Notes: generated from the letters alone by a model not told the origin. Shown: positions 24,201 through 32,302, counted from the first letter of the stretch. The stretch: 64,000 bases of DNA from Xiphydria camelus (GCA_963678675.1 OY783195.1:29127385-29191384); one strand, 5' to 3'. Numbers and translations: made by a program.

Positions 24201-25278
24201 CTCGACGCTTTGCTGCGGATGCAACAGATGCCGCCAAGCGCGATCCAGCGACCGGACTGCTTCGGCTACCTCAGCAAGCAGCAGGATCAGCACGGCCGGG
24301 AGACCCCGTCCGGCGGCTGGTCCAGGCGCTACTGCGTCCTGAAGGACGCCACGCTGTACTTCTATAACGACGCGAACGCGGAACGCGCCTTCGGCGTCGC
24401 CTGCATCCACGGCTTCAAGGTCCACGGGAGCGCGTCCAACACGGGCGGCAGGAAGCACGCCTTCGTAATTCATTCGCCCGACCCGACGCAGAGGCGCTAC
24501 ACGTTCGCCACCGAGTCGGAAATGGATAAGAAGAGGTACGCAGGGAAGTGGGATGAAGTAGGCAGCAAGGTGGAATGTGAACCCCGTAGAGAAACTCACG
24601 AGATTTGGCGGGAAAACGATGCAGGGTGGAGAGGTGTGCTACCTGGTTCACGGTGGTACTCTCTTTAATGGCGATTATTTCGTCACCCGTACAGTTCGGC
24701 TCTTATCGATACGGGACTTTTTTGTAGAGCGGAATGTGACGTTGAAAAAGTATCGGAACAACTCCATCAAGAAGTGCACGGGTGTCGAGATAATCGAGAT
24801 CGAATCGAACGCCACCACAAGCGCGATAGCACTACACTGAGAGAAATAATTGCTGGTACCAAAAAAAATATTTCTTCAACCAAGAAGATCTCGACGTATG
24901 ATCTCGAAAATTTTTAAGAATATAGATTCTCGATCGAAGAATATAATATATTCTTGACTGAAGAATACCTTCGTTGTGTGTGACGAGAAATTCCTTCTGC
25001 GCGAAAAAAAAAAACAATGACTCGAGTCTATCAAATATTTTCCTGCACGAAAAAAAATCACAGCTTGATCCTGAAATTAGTTTCGTTGGCACCGGCAATT
25101 ATTTCTCTCGATGCGCTCCGCTCCACTTATAAATACGAATATCTCAGAAGTAATGAAATATCCGTAGGTGCAGTTTCGCATTAAACCGCGTCAAACTCTT
25201 AACCCTTCTCGCCCTTAAACTTTCAGGTGGCTCGCGGCCGTGGAGTATTCGATCGATCGATGGGTAAAGATAGGTTGA
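8844..25278 (+). CDS. PDZ and tandem-PH domain scaffold protein, fourteen coding exons
   Basis: Exons: 8844-9292, 10193-10979, 11063-11621, 11689-12043, 12664-13042, 13503-13730, 13803-14327, 15529-15831, 15894-16182, 16955-17230, 22238-22659, 22751-22936, 24189-24535 and 25227-25278. All junction phases match and the total is 5157 nt, 1718 residues. Residues 1-1380 are low-complexity (Ser, Pro, Arg, poly-Gln, poly-His) with a repeated YVTAN motif and a small Cys/His cluster (HCHHCG). A PDZ domain follows at about 1386-1470 (GFRIHGSRP carboxylate-binding loop), PH1 at 1488-1585 and PH2 at 1608-1718, the latter ending in a tryptophan-containing helix. PDZ domains bind C-terminal peptides and PH domains phosphoinositides or proteins, so a membrane-associated adaptor is inferred. 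No catalytic domain is visible. PDZ followed by PH recalls CNK-type scaffolds, but there is no SAM domain and I cannot name the orthologue. The start is the first ATG in the open frame of exon 1; a more upstream start is possible. Confidence 0.85.
9491..9704. mobile_element. MITE, family M4, in PDZ-PH intron
   Basis: Ends CACTATGAGAGAAATAA and its complement (TTACTCTTCTCAGTG), with TTGGTCAATTTGATCAAAA and CATTTGGTTACG-type arms. Related copies lie at 49387-49633 and, partial, at 34015-34125. Confidence 0.7.
10193..10979 (+). CDS. PDZ-PH gene, coding exon 2
   Basis: Starts [11 protein letters not shown] and contains a Pro-rich stretch and an ATQTEV motif, then Ser-Pro sites ([14 protein letters not shown]). 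The donor GTG/GTACGT is strong. The frame continues into 11063 in phase 0. Confidence 0.8.
11063..11621 (+). CDS. PDZ-PH gene, coding exon 3
   Basis: Begins [19 protein letters not shown] after a TTTTCAAG acceptor and ends in phase 1 at TATCAG/GTCAGT. An internal GAG/GTGAGC at 11399 could be an alternative donor. The frame beyond it ([15 protein letters not shown]) still looks coding. Confidence 0.75.
11689..12043 (+). CDS. PDZ-PH gene, coding exon 4
   Basis: The acceptor CCCCCGCAG opens phase 1 to [18 protein letters not shown], ending in PASPATLTP at a consensus GAG/GTGAGT donor (phase 2). The intron before it is 67 bp (11622-11688). Confidence 0.78.
12070..12290. repeat. Small inverted repeat next to the M1 MITE
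   Basis: CGATTATCTCAAAA near 12115 is mirrored by TTCTCAAGATAATCG near 12227, with related flanks (TTTAACTTCAA and TGTTTAACTTG). Probably an old MITE; no second copy was found in this window. Confidence 0.4.
12291..12590. mobile_element. MITE, family M1, 73 bp upstream of exon 5
   Basis: Ends GCTGAGAGAAATAATT and AATTATTTCTCTCAGC. The interior contains the family motifs AATTCTTTCTGCGCAAAAAA and TCAAATATTTTCTCGCACGA. Other copies lie at 21855-22140, 23726-24011, 24835-25112 and 38128-38440. Confidence 0.8.
12664..13042 (+). CDS. PDZ-PH gene, coding exon 5
   Basis: A CT-rich acceptor opens onto [17 protein letters not shown], and the exon contains [17 protein letters not shown] and ends [10 protein letters not shown] at GAG/GTGAAC. 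It is Ser/Thr-rich and predicted disordered. Confidence 0.78.
13300..13495. mobile_element. MITE, family M10, ending at the exon 6 acceptor
   Basis: It shares with 46600-46790 the stretch ending CCACACCGGTG..AAATGGTGTT and a terminal TTTTTTACCGT. The left end is not clear. The right end is about 10 nt upstream of the CACCACAG acceptor at 13502. Confidence 0.6.
13503..13730 (+). CDS. PDZ-PH gene, coding exon 6
   Basis: 76 codons, [18 protein letters not shown] to EAELDHD, phase 0 on both sides, with donor GAC/GTGAGT. Its acceptor polypyrimidine tract lies in the end of a MITE (13300-13495). Confidence 0.78.
13803..14327 (+). CDS. PDZ-PH gene, coding exon 7 (poly-Gln and poly-His)
   Basis: 175 codons starting [15 protein letters not shown]. 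It contains a Gln-rich run (about 14065-14103) and a His run (about 14190-14231), both coded by simple repeats that may vary in length. The donor is GAG/GTGGGT. The intron before it is 72 bp. Confidence 0.8.
14328..15528. other. PDZ-PH intron 7, AT-rich, nothing recognised
   Basis: 1.2 kb of mostly AT-rich DNA between exons 7 and 8. I see no transposon termini I can pair, no RNA gene and no conserved frame. Confidence 0.5.
15529..15831 (+). CDS. PDZ-PH gene, coding exon 8
   Basis: The acceptor TATGTGTAG gives [20 protein letters not shown] in phase 0, while a nearby AG at 15550 gives the wrong phase. It contains a second YVTAN motif and [10 protein letters not shown], a small Cys/His cluster that could bind metal. 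Confidence 0.78.
15894..16182 (+). CDS. PDZ-PH gene, coding exon 9
   Basis: [18 protein letters not shown] then a highly basic region ([19 protein letters not shown]). It ends in phase 1 at ACGG/GTTCGT, a non-consensus but usable donor. The 62-bp intron before it (15832-15893) is among the shortest here. Confidence 0.75.
16183..16954. other. PDZ-PH intron 9, AT-rich, nothing recognised
   Basis: 770 bp of AT-rich intron. A short open frame at 16221-16466 matches nothing I know and is not flanked by splice sites of the right phase. Confidence 0.5.
16955..17230 (+). CDS. PDZ-PH gene, coding exon 10
   Basis: [20 protein letters not shown]... to KRMQTNSF. It ends phase 1 at TTCG/GTGAGC. This is the last exon specific to the long isoform, before a 5.0-kb intron. 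Confidence 0.8.
17755..18123. mobile_element. Inverted-repeat element with CATCCCAGATAGAC ends
   Basis: ACATCCCAGATAGACTTGTA at the left is mirrored by TACATTTGTCTATCTGGGAT at the right. Internal sequence (ACGTTTATTTTGCCGCA, ATACCACCTAAA) recurs inverted at 31515-31800. It lies in the 5-kb intron. Confidence 0.6.
18340..18946 (+). promoter_or_regulatory. Candidate internal promoter region of the PDZ-PH gene
   Basis: A GC-rich, CpG-rich block directly upstream of the alternative ATG exon, inside an AT-rich intron. No TATA box is evident; a TSS cannot be placed by eye. The role is inferred from the exon that follows. Confidence 0.4.
18947..19097 (+). CDS. Alternative first coding exon of the PDZ-PH gene (short isoform)
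   Basis: ATG at 18947 in the context GGGAACATGG opens 50 codons ([20 protein letters not shown]...) with an amphipathic helix-like stretch ([15 protein letters not shown]), ending at CCCG/GTATAG in phase 1. That is exactly the phase of the exon 10 donor, so it can splice to the PDZ exon at 22238 and yield MVCD...[13 protein letters not shown]..., a 385-residue PDZ-PH-PH protein. It is preceded by a GC-rich, CpG-rich block (18340-18946) inside an otherwise AT-rich intron, as expected for an internal promoter. The splice fit is seen; use of the exon is inferred. Confidence 0.65.
19208..19657. mobile_element. Inverted-repeat element hosting a nested one
   Basis: Ends GAGTCACGGATTCTGTCGCC and GGCAACGGAATCCGTGTCC are inverted copies, continuing GGTGACTCTT. 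The element lies in the intron just after the alternative first exon and carries the element at 19366-19614. Confidence 0.65.
19366..19614. mobile_element. Nested palindromic element, TTAACACTAGATTTACCG ends
   Basis: TTTAACACTAGATTTACCG at the left and CGGTAAATCTAGTGCTAAA at the right. It has a central inverted pair CTTTTTTGTAGAGC/GACCGAAATGT. A diverged fragment of the same family may lie at 24655-24835 (shared GATTATTTCGT and ACTTTTTTGTAGAGC). Confidence 0.65.
20650..21160. mobile_element. M12 MITE split by an M3 MITE
   Basis: The left half (GACTGGTAGGTACCGGTAAA) and right half (AATTTACCGGTATCGGTCTT) are separated at about 20829-21073 by the M3 element listed next. In the 5-kb PDZ-PH intron. 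Confidence 0.7.
20829..21073. mobile_element. MITE, family M3, nested in M12
   Basis: Arms with TTTATTTGAGATGAATAGGA and the inverted TCCTATTTATGTTAAATAC. Other M3 copies are at 41999-42255, 51115-51593 and 60422-60684. The outermost bases are diverged, so the limits are approximate. Confidence 0.7.
21855..22140. mobile_element. MITE, family M1, just upstream of the PDZ exon
   Basis: CACTGAGAAAAATAATTGCC to GCAATTATTTCTCTCGCTG, flanked by TA. It ends 97 bp before the first base of the PDZ exon, inside the region where the branch point and tract should lie. Confidence 0.8.
22238..22659 (+). CDS. PDZ-PH gene, exon with PDZ domain and first half of PH1
   Basis: [18 protein letters not shown], then the PDZ fold ([43 protein letters not shown]), a short linker, and the start of PH1 ([21 protein letters not shown]). 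The carboxylate-binding loop is GEFGFRI rather than GLGF. The donor is GCG/GTGAGG. Confidence 0.9.
22751..22936 (+). CDS. PDZ-PH gene, exon with second half of PH1
   Basis: [20 protein letters not shown] to [15 protein letters not shown], supplying the later strands and the C-terminal helix with the conserved Trp. The intron before it is 91 bp and the donor is CGA/GTAAGT. Confidence 0.9.
23033..23289. mobile_element. MITE, family M12, in PDZ-PH intron
   Basis: CATGAAAAGACTGATATCGG to TGGTATCAGTCCTTTCGTG. Largely palindromic. It starts about 100 bp after the PH1 exon. Confidence 0.75.
23487..23734. mobile_element. MITE, family M13
   Basis: GTTTACTCGCCAG-type end mirrored by CTTTCCTGGCGAGTAAAC, with an ATT/ATC-rich core. 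A related element is nested in the M12 copy at 39761-40207. It abuts the M1 copy that follows. Confidence 0.6.
23726..24011. mobile_element. MITE, family M1, in PDZ-PH intron
   Basis: CTCAAAGAAATAATTGCTGC to AGCAATTATTCCTCTCGGTG. A complete but diverged copy about 180 bp upstream of the PH2 exon. Confidence 0.75.
24189..24535 (+). CDS. PDZ-PH gene, exon with most of PH2
   Basis: [20 protein letters not shown] linker, then PH2 ([40 protein letters not shown]). It stops in phase 2 just before the final PH helix, which the next exon provides. Confidence 0.9.
24835..25112. mobile_element. MITE, family M1, in the last PDZ-PH intron
   Basis: CACTGAGAGAAATAATTGCT to GGCAATTATTTCTCTCGATG. It ends 114 bp upstream of the 52-nt terminal exon. 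Confidence 0.8.
25227..25278 (+). CDS. PDZ-PH gene, last coding exon (52 nt)
   Basis: After a CTTTCAG acceptor, [16 protein letters not shown] then TGA. This is the missing C-terminal helix of PH2 with its invariant Trp. The domain homology and the matching phase make this tiny exon convincing. Confidence 0.88.
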
Positions 25279-26441
25279 CAACCGTCAGCCCGACCCGAAG
25301 CGAAACCAAACGACGTTTAAACCGCAAAAAACGTGACGTCCTGATACTCCCAGTGTTCCCGCACTCGCTACACCCTGCAGTTTTCCCAGACCCCCCCCTC
25401 CCCTTCCCCGCCCCATTCCCGAAAACGAACCCATCTTTCACCCCCCACGCACCGATCCTATCCATCGCATGACTCACAGTCGATACGACGAGAGAGTCAA
25501 CGATTTACTATATTATTCTTACGTACGATTACCGCATTATTATCGCGATGGTCGTTCATTAGCCGCACGCGAACGCGCCGCGATCGGCATCGTCGCGTTC
25601 GCTCACTTTCTTCGATAATTCTCGTTTTTTACCCCGGCGCCCCGGTCGCGATAATCGCTATCATCGTCGCGCGATCGTTTACGCGCCGCGACTCCTCCCG
25701 ATTTCATCGCGATCGTAGCGCCGCTGCTGTCGCGCCGCGATTGTCATCGCGCATCGCGTCCCAACCGCACGAAAGCGTATAAACATAAACGATTATTGTA
25801 TACATGCATGTATAATATAGAGTACCACCGCGCGCCGCCGCCGTCGCCGCCGCAGCTGTCGTCGACGTTCGCTATCGGGACGGAAGGAAAAGGACGCGTC
25901 CGCGCGCGCGCGGCAGGATATTTTACCGAGGCGAACGAGAGAGTGTGTGAATTGATACGAGCATTATTACTATTACTATTATTACTGCGATCGTTTCGAC
26001 GAGCGAGAGTGCCAGTGAAAGAGAGAGAGAGAAAGAGAGAGAGCGAATGAGATAGCGAAACGCGCGAATGACGCTGAATTTTACTCTCGCAACGTCGAAG
26101 CTGGAGGAGAATCGTGAATTTGTACCTCGCGCGCACGCCCCCGCGGGGCCGCATTTAAAAGTAACGTTTATAAAAATCGACAGATAAAAGAGAGCACTAT
26201 AATCCATTACGGTTATAAACATCATTTAACGTGTTTATCACGACGATATCGGAGGAGGAGGGGATCGTCGACGCGGGGAACGAATGTGTTCTTCTTTTAG
26301 CCTCCCCCGCCCTAGAGAAAATAACCCCCACCCCCCTCCCTCCCCTACGAGAGAAACCCGCTAGACGGAGGAAAAGAGCAGAGAGAGATTCGTATAAAGA
26401 AACTAAGTCACCCGCTCAAAAATCTGAGATAATAAAATAAA
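25279..26441 (+). other. Probable 3' UTR of the PDZ-PH gene
   Basis: About 1.15 kb from the stop to overlapping AATAAA signals at 26431-26436 and 26436-26441. It holds a poly-pyrimidine block with C runs (25385-25445), GC-rich segments and a (GA)n run (about 26019-26043). No MITE was seen in it. Confidence 0.55.
26431..26441 (+). promoter_or_regulatory. Overlapping poly(A) signals of the PDZ-PH gene
   Basis: Two overlapping AATAAA hexamers followed by a T-rich stretch, the first clear signals after the stop codon. Confidence 0.55.
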
Positions 26442-26828
26442 GACTTTTAATACCAGTTAATTAATGGCGACCGCCACACTCACTGTATACCCTCACACAT
26501 GTCACAACTTTTATAACTCGCGATAAGGCGATATGGCGCGCGTATGGTGTCGGCGTTTTGCGCGGCCGCTTCCGGTTTTTCTCCCCGGTGGATCCGGAAG
26601 GTCGCCGCGGTGGTGATCGTCGGGGAGACGCGCGTCGATTTTGGCCCTTTGTGGAGCCGGAAATGGGCGAATGTGTGGTGTCATTTTACGTATTTAGGGT
26701 CGCACCGGAAGGAAAGCCCATTCGTGCAGCGTTTTGCACGCCGGGAAAGGAATGATTTGATCGAAACGTACGTTTGCTCAATTCGAGTCTTCAAGCTAAT
26801 CGACGTTTCGAATGAAATTTATTCGATG
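26442..26828. other. Intergenic, no feature recognised
   Basis: Mixed-composition sequence between the PDZ-PH poly(A) signals and a nested MITE cluster. The open frames at 26544-26831 overlap each other and match nothing. Confidence 0.5.
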
Positions 26829-26835
26829 TAGGGTA

Positions 26836-27040
26836 AACTGAAAGAAATAAATGTGGTTATGACAACTATTTTGGACTCAATAGCTCAAGTTTGATAATTA
26901 GCACCAGTTTTTATAGTTGTATTTATTTTTAGTTACCGAAAGAAAAGAATTGTTGCGATAACCATGTAAAACTGGCGCTGATTACAAAATTGGAGTAGTC
27001 GAGTCCAAAATAATTGTCACAATTACTTTTTTTCTCAGAC
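26836..27040. mobile_element. Palindromic MITE nested at the left end of M6
   Basis: AACTGAAAGAAATAAATGTG to ATTACTTTTTTTCTCAGAC, flanked on both sides by TA. It contains GACTCAATAGCTC and its approximate complement. Confidence 0.7.
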
Positions 27041-27147
27041 TAGACCAAGACAAATCGGAACATAGATCTAGAGCATTTCGATTGTTCGTATTACTTCGTT
27101 CCTCTCAAATGAAGTAACACGAACAATCGAAATGCTCATTTTCATCA

Positions 27148-27594
27148 CATGGGAAAAAATAAATTGTAGCTTTTATAAAGTTTGTGGTAAATTTCGGGAC
27201 AAGGCCAATTTTTATTGTTAGACCGAGAAAAAGAATTAGTTGGATCTACTGAAAATTTCTTGCAGGGTCGCAAGTAATTATATAATTACAACGATTAGAT
27301 CTTTTTTCATATTATTGTAAGAGAAAGAGATATCTAATTGGCGTATTAAATAGTCTCATTGATATAAATAAACAATTACTTGCGACCCTGCAAGTAATTT
27401 TCAGTAGATCCAACTAATTTTTTTTCTCTGCATACCCCTATAACTCAAATATTAGTAAAAATTACAGCAACGTCTGCAGCTTCTACAAACTTTACTGTAA
27501 TTTTTACTAAAATTGTAGTTATCGTAATAATAAATTGGCCTGTCCCGAAATTTACCACAGACTTTATAAATGCTGATTCATTTTTTTCCGTGTA
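27148..27594. mobile_element. MITE, family M5, nested in M6
   Basis: Arms TTTCGGGACAAGGCCAATTT and AATTGGCCTGTCCCGAAATT; the end TTTTTTTCCGTG is followed by TA. Other copies lie at 29782-29991 and 52788-52986. Confidence 0.75.
27221..27434. mobile_element. Palindromic MITE nested in M5
   Basis: GACCGAGAAAAAGAATTAGT to ACTAATTTTTTTTCTCTGCA with long arms (GTTGGATCTACTGAAAATT, TGCAGGGTCGCAAGTAATTA and complements). A TA flanks both ends. Confidence 0.75.
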
Positions 27595-27651
27595 CGATTT
27601 AAGAAATATATATGTAGATCTATGATCCGATTCGCCGTGGTCTACCCTACA

Positions 27652-29055
27652 TATTTATTTAGATCGAATGAACTTCATTGACATCGAAGAATTCTCTTTC
27701 TCGGTGCATAATCCCGTAAAGGGTTAATCGGCGATCGAGACGAGGAGGTGAGGCTTCCACCGCGCGGTGCGATTTACCGGAGGCACTCGTCGAGGGCCGC
27801 CGGAAAAGAAAGTCGTAACGTGCCAGCGAGAAGGATCCGACCGCGGAGCGTTATTCCCGTGGCTAGTCGCGCGAATGCCGTACACTTGCGCGCGGCTCGC
27901 ATCGTCTCGGTCGCCGATTCATCGAGACTACTACGCGAATCGGCACCACTCCCCACTATAGTACGTATATTAACTACGCTCTGTATCGTGTATACTCGTG
28001 TATCTATATCTATATATATCCCATAACGTTCCGCGTCGAAGCGCAATCCGATTTTGCACGACGATACCCGCGAAAAGCCTCCCGACCGTAAAGCTTCGTG
28101 TAAACGTGCTTATAGTAGTCGAGCGTATGTCTAAACCGCGACGTCGTCCGTTAGAGGGATCGCGCCGCGTATCTCGCGATTGATTCGTCGGAGAAAAAAA
28201 TGTTTCGAACGAAAGTTGCGCAATTTTGATCGCTCTACAATTTTCGTTCGATACGTTTTTTTCTCCGATCCACCGATCGCGAGATAAAGCGACTTTTATC
28301 GCGTTCGTCTTCACCGAAACCTAACCACCGGCTTTTCGGAGAGTCCGAGGGCGATTTTTCGAACTTTCGACTAATCGAGACGTTGAGAAACCAAGAGGAG
28401 TCCGTTCGAAGGGCCGTCAGAGAGGAGTGCCCCGTCAAAGAAAGTCGCGCCCGTCTCGCGCGCGTTAAGCACTTCCCAGAGAATTCTCGGCAAAATCCTT
28501 TCCCCCTTTCATTTCGTTCTCCCGTACGTACACTTCCGCCTTCCATCTCCTCCGCCCAGCCGGCGCAGATCGGCCTCGCGCGATCTCGATCCGCACGCGA
28601 GAGGAGAGAAGCCTCGCCGTATATATACATCTCTTGCTGAGGAATCTCTACGTACGCGAACAGACCGACAACGCTCGATCCTGTACTGGAATCAATGTGT
28701 ATTCGGTGTGCGCTGACGTCAGCTGTAATGTGTATCGTAGCGAGAAATCTGTAAGAAGGCGGTTAGACTAACGCGGTTAGCTGTGTACCCAATCGCGGTC
28801 TCCTCTACGGCGAAATAATCGCTCACAGACGTCCTCGCGCTAATTCCGCAATTCTCGCGCGACTTCTCGGATCGCGTTGCCGTCGGAGTCGTCCGAATCG
28901 TTCGTCGCGGTGGAATTTTTCGGGCAGATCCGCGAGAAACGTTCGAATATAACACGCGAGAAATCGATTTGTAGATGCTTCCTTGGTAATTCCGCGTCGG
29001 TCCTGGTAGAATTATCCAAGGCACTCGTTAAGATAGAATTACCCGGGGATATTTA
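27652..29055. other. Intergenic GC-rich island, no gene recognised
   Basis: GC-rich and CpG-rich sequence with a local inverted pair near 28190-28270 (GAGAAAAAAATGTTTCGAAC and its approximate complement). Chance frames only. It could carry regulatory DNA of either neighbouring gene. Confidence 0.45.
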
Positions 29056-29680
29056 GATTGAGAAAAAAAATTTAGTTGAAAGATTTAGTTGGTTTAAATT
29101 AATTGAAACAATGATATAGTCATTTAAATTAAGGAAATCGTGTTTATTTCGATATTCGTTTATTCACAGAGCAAGTATAGGCATAGTCGATCAATAATTT
29201 TAGTGCGAATAAATATTAGTCACGCTAAAAAATAATTATTTGGTTCAACTGCGCATTGATAGTCATATATATGGCGAATTAAATATGTAAAGTTGTAGCA
29301 ACTGAATATCTACACTGAGAAACATATGATTAGTAATGTTAACCAAACTTTGGTCGATATGGGAACAACAAAATATTTTTACCGCATCATATGATCCAAA
29401 CATTTTAGAAACACTATACGTTGCTATAACCAATACTTATTTGTCGTAACCAAAAGTTTAGTTGTCCCAATAAAAATATTTCCCATATCAAACAAAGTTT
29501 GGTTAATATTAGGTACTATTCATTTTTTTCAGTGTACTTATAGTGGTTAAACACATATCAGTTTTGAATGAACGGGTATCAAATTGAAAACACAATTATC
29601 CAAATTAAGAAAATATTTAGTTGCTCGAAATAATTCAAACCAAATAAATCAATTCAACCAATTTTTTTTCTCAGAGTATA
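29056..29680. mobile_element. Palindromic element with M2 nested inside
   Basis: Left TTGAGAAAAAAAATTTAGTT and right CCAATTTTTTTTCTCAGAGT, with GGTTTAAATTAATTGAAACA near the left and its diverged complement near the right. An M2 copy is inserted at 29312-29536. Confidence 0.65.
29312..29536. mobile_element. MITE, family M2, nested
   Basis: CACTGAGAAACATATGATTA to ATTCATTTTTTTCAGTG, flanked by TA. GTTAACCAAACTTTGGTCGA matches the other M2 copies. Confidence 0.75.
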
Positions 29681-29781
29681 CGAACGCTCGATTGCGCTTC
29701 AAACTCATTTATACATAGATGTCCTCGGCCGATACGTCGATCCTTCGATATATCGGTCCTATTCGAAATCGTCCGAACCCA

Positions 29782-29991
29782 CACGGAAAAAAACAATAGT
29801 GACATCTGCAAAGTTTGTGGTAAAATACGGGACAAGGCCAATTTATTTTTACGATAACTACAATTTTAGTAAAAAATTACAGCTGACGCTTCCAACTTCC
29901 ACAAGTTTACTATAATTTTCACTAAAATTGCAGTTATCGTAACAAGAAATTGGCCTTGTCCCGAAATTCATCACAAATTTGTTTTCCGTGC
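29782..29991. mobile_element. MITE, family M5, free copy
   Basis: CACGGAAAAAAACAATAGTG to AAATTTGTTTTCCGTG, with both GGGACAAGGCCAATTT arms. This copy shows the family without nested insertions. Confidence 0.8.
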
Positions 29992-31334
29992 ACATTTCGA
30001 AGTAGCATTTCCCTCCGCGAGAGGCACGCTCGAGAGCGTACACCGAAATCTATACGGATGCAGACGTTCCCGGCGATTCGATTCCTTCGCCGGTATCAGC
30101 GCCTCGCGATCGGAATCGGCGCGAGCCGTCGATCGAAATGGAATTTCCTGGTACGGCTGTAAACGACTCGGGTGAACGCGGGACACGTACCCGCGTCGTA
30201 AATGTACCGGTATTACCGATATCGAGTAGTACGACGAGCGAATGTGAGAGAGAGAGAGAGTGAGAGAGAGAGAGAAAAAAGCGAAAGAGGAAGAGCGAGG
30301 AAAAAAGAAAGAGAGCTCTATCACACAGGCCCGCGCGTTTCTCTTTCGACTCTCGGTGAGCGAGTGACGATCAGAAGTTTTGTGTTTAGAATAAAAGAAA
30401 CAACAAAGCGATGCGACGGATCAAGCTTTCGTGAACCACCACTTCGGACTTCATCACTCGTATCGCGGCGACCGACGGCGCTCGCACCTGTACGTCGCGC
30501 TCCGATGACGTCGCGGGCGATCGTCCCCCGCAGCTTCCCCGCGCTGACGCGTCACGTAGCGTCTCTCGCCGAGGTAAAACTATGCGGAAAGAGCTCGACT
30601 CTTGATCGCGATTCCCCGGCTTATTGCTCCGGTAAATTCGCCGCTACGATTTCGTCTCCTCGGGAATCCCACGCACGCGCGCGCGGCCCTCGTACAACGC
30701 ACCGTAATGCGCTCGTAACCGCACAGTCGGACGTTTAACGTCCTCGCGGGGATAATTGGAGAACGCGCGGCACCTTTGGCTCTCCCCGCGCGGACGCCGC
30801 GTGCGTGTTATTAGAACGCGCGCGCGCGCGGGTATCGTTAGACGTGACTGGCGAAATCTGAATTATGCAGACTCGGCGACCGGCGGTCCGTTCGGAGGAT
30901 TCGAGGAACGATTACCATCGGAGAGGATGTCGGGATCGCTCGCTCCCGGGTATATGGGATCTATTCGCGCAGCGATACGGCGTGTATCGAAGTAGGAGAG
31001 GAGGGGGGAGGGGGGGGCGACTGTGCGCGAAAGAACGTTGAGCGGCGGCCGCGGGAAAAAGGGGGTTCCCCGCAAAGAGACGAGGACATCACTCTCGCAT
31101 CCTCGGACTTTAATCGCCGCGCCGCGCAGGTAAGTGAGTACAAATAGACCAGACGCGATGTGTAGACGTTTCGAGGAATCGTTAATACGCCCGAAAACCC
31201 CTACAGCGCCTTTCAAGAGATCCGAGGCGGTCCTCCCCGTCTCTCGGCTCCGGTATAGGTACGTTATTCGAGAGCCACCGGCGCGGAGCGCTTTCGGATT
31301 CGTGGAATCGTCTATACCCGGATGGACAAATGTA
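29992..31334. other. Intergenic GC-rich island, no gene recognised
   Basis: A GC-rich stretch with (GA)n around 30245-30277. Frames are Arg/Ser-rich and overlapping. No splice-consistent exon was found. Confidence 0.45.
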
Positions 31335-31500
31335 CACTAGTTGGACTAATAATCGACGCGAACGGACTACGATCTGTTTCCTTTTCATGCAGCCGTTAAA
31401 GTTGTTACGACCAAATTTTTTAGTCGGAGCGACATATTCTGCATTTACCCAACCCGTAAACGCAGATTCGATTGAATGTATCATTTTTTCTCTCAGTGTA
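31335..31500. mobile_element. Partial MITE, family M11
   Basis: TTGGACTAATAATCGACGCG to CATTTTTTCTCTCAGTG. The right end is intact and the left end is missing. Other copies lie at 53209-53514, 55210-55383 and about 60765-60960. Confidence 0.6.
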
Positions 31501-31514
31501 CGTGAATTGTACAG

Positions 31515-31800
31515 ACTTTAGGTGGTATTAGCCTATTGGATGGATCAAGGTGGTGCGCTTCATGGGTCCATCGATAAGCAAGCATATTTGCGACGTTAAA
31601 TGATTTCAAAATAATACAGATAAAATGCTAAACATGTATTTGATATAAGCACAATTTTTCGTAAATATGTTGCTGAATTAAATACCTATAACTGTTAATC
31701 TGAGTCACATTATAAACGTAAATTTAACGATTTGTTTACGAATAGTTATTTTTCAAGTTCATGCGGCAAAATAAACGTAAATTTTAGAATGAACAATTAT
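31515..31800. mobile_element. Truncated copy of the 17755-18123 element
   Basis: It shares, inverted, TTTAGGTGGTAT at the left and GCGGCAAAATAAACGTA near 31765 with the element in the PDZ-PH intron. The terminal CATCCCAGATAGAC sequence is absent. Confidence 0.5.
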
Positions 31801-31895
31801 TATAATTTGTACACTGAGAGAAGACTTTATTTGCAGTTAATAAATGTATACTTGATTATGGCGAAAAAAATATTTCGTTGGGCCAAGTAAATACC

Positions 31896-32302
31896 TAGGG
31901 TAGATTGAGGCGAATCGGATAATAGATCTATATTTTTTAGATCGTGTTGAGAATGAGCATTTCGTTCGTTCGTATTACTTTGTTCCTCTCCACGCAAACA
32001 AAAATTGAATAGTAACAATTACCAGCCGGAATAGTAAATAAATGACAGAGCTTCGACAATATCGTGATGAATAATCTGCAGCATAGCAGTGATTACCATT
32101 CGAATAATAACGATTACCGTTCGAATTCTGACGATTACTGTTCTGCAGATTATTCGATACGATAGTGCCGAAGCTGTGTCACCTACTTACTATTTTAGCC
32201 GAGATAATCGTTATTATTCAACGGACAATCGAAATGCTCGTTTCCACCACGATCAAAAAAACATGGATCTATGATCTGATTTGGCCCGATCTATCTACCC
32301 TG
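31896..32302. mobile_element. MITE, family M6, nested in M8
   Basis: TAGGGTAGATTGAGGCGAAT to CCCGATCTATCTACCCTG. It is split by the M7 element. Confidence 0.7.
31995..32225. mobile_element. MITE, family M7, nested in M6
   Basis: AATAGTAACAATTACCAGCC to GAGATAATCGTTATTATTCA, with inner arms TATCGTGATGAATAATCTGC and GCAGATTATTCGATACGATA. The other copy is at about 49695-49895. Confidence 0.7.

Larger units (their letters stand above)
26829..27651. mobile_element. M6 MITE carrying three further insertions
   Basis: Outer ends TGTAGGGTA-GACC at the left (split by an insertion) and GGTCTACCCTACA at the right. Inside are an element at 26836-27040, an M5 copy at 27148-27594, and a third element at 27221-27434 inside the M5 copy. 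The M6 core shows ATCGAAATGCTCATTTT. Other M6 copies: 31896-32302, 52616-52790, 55503-55881. Confidence 0.75.
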
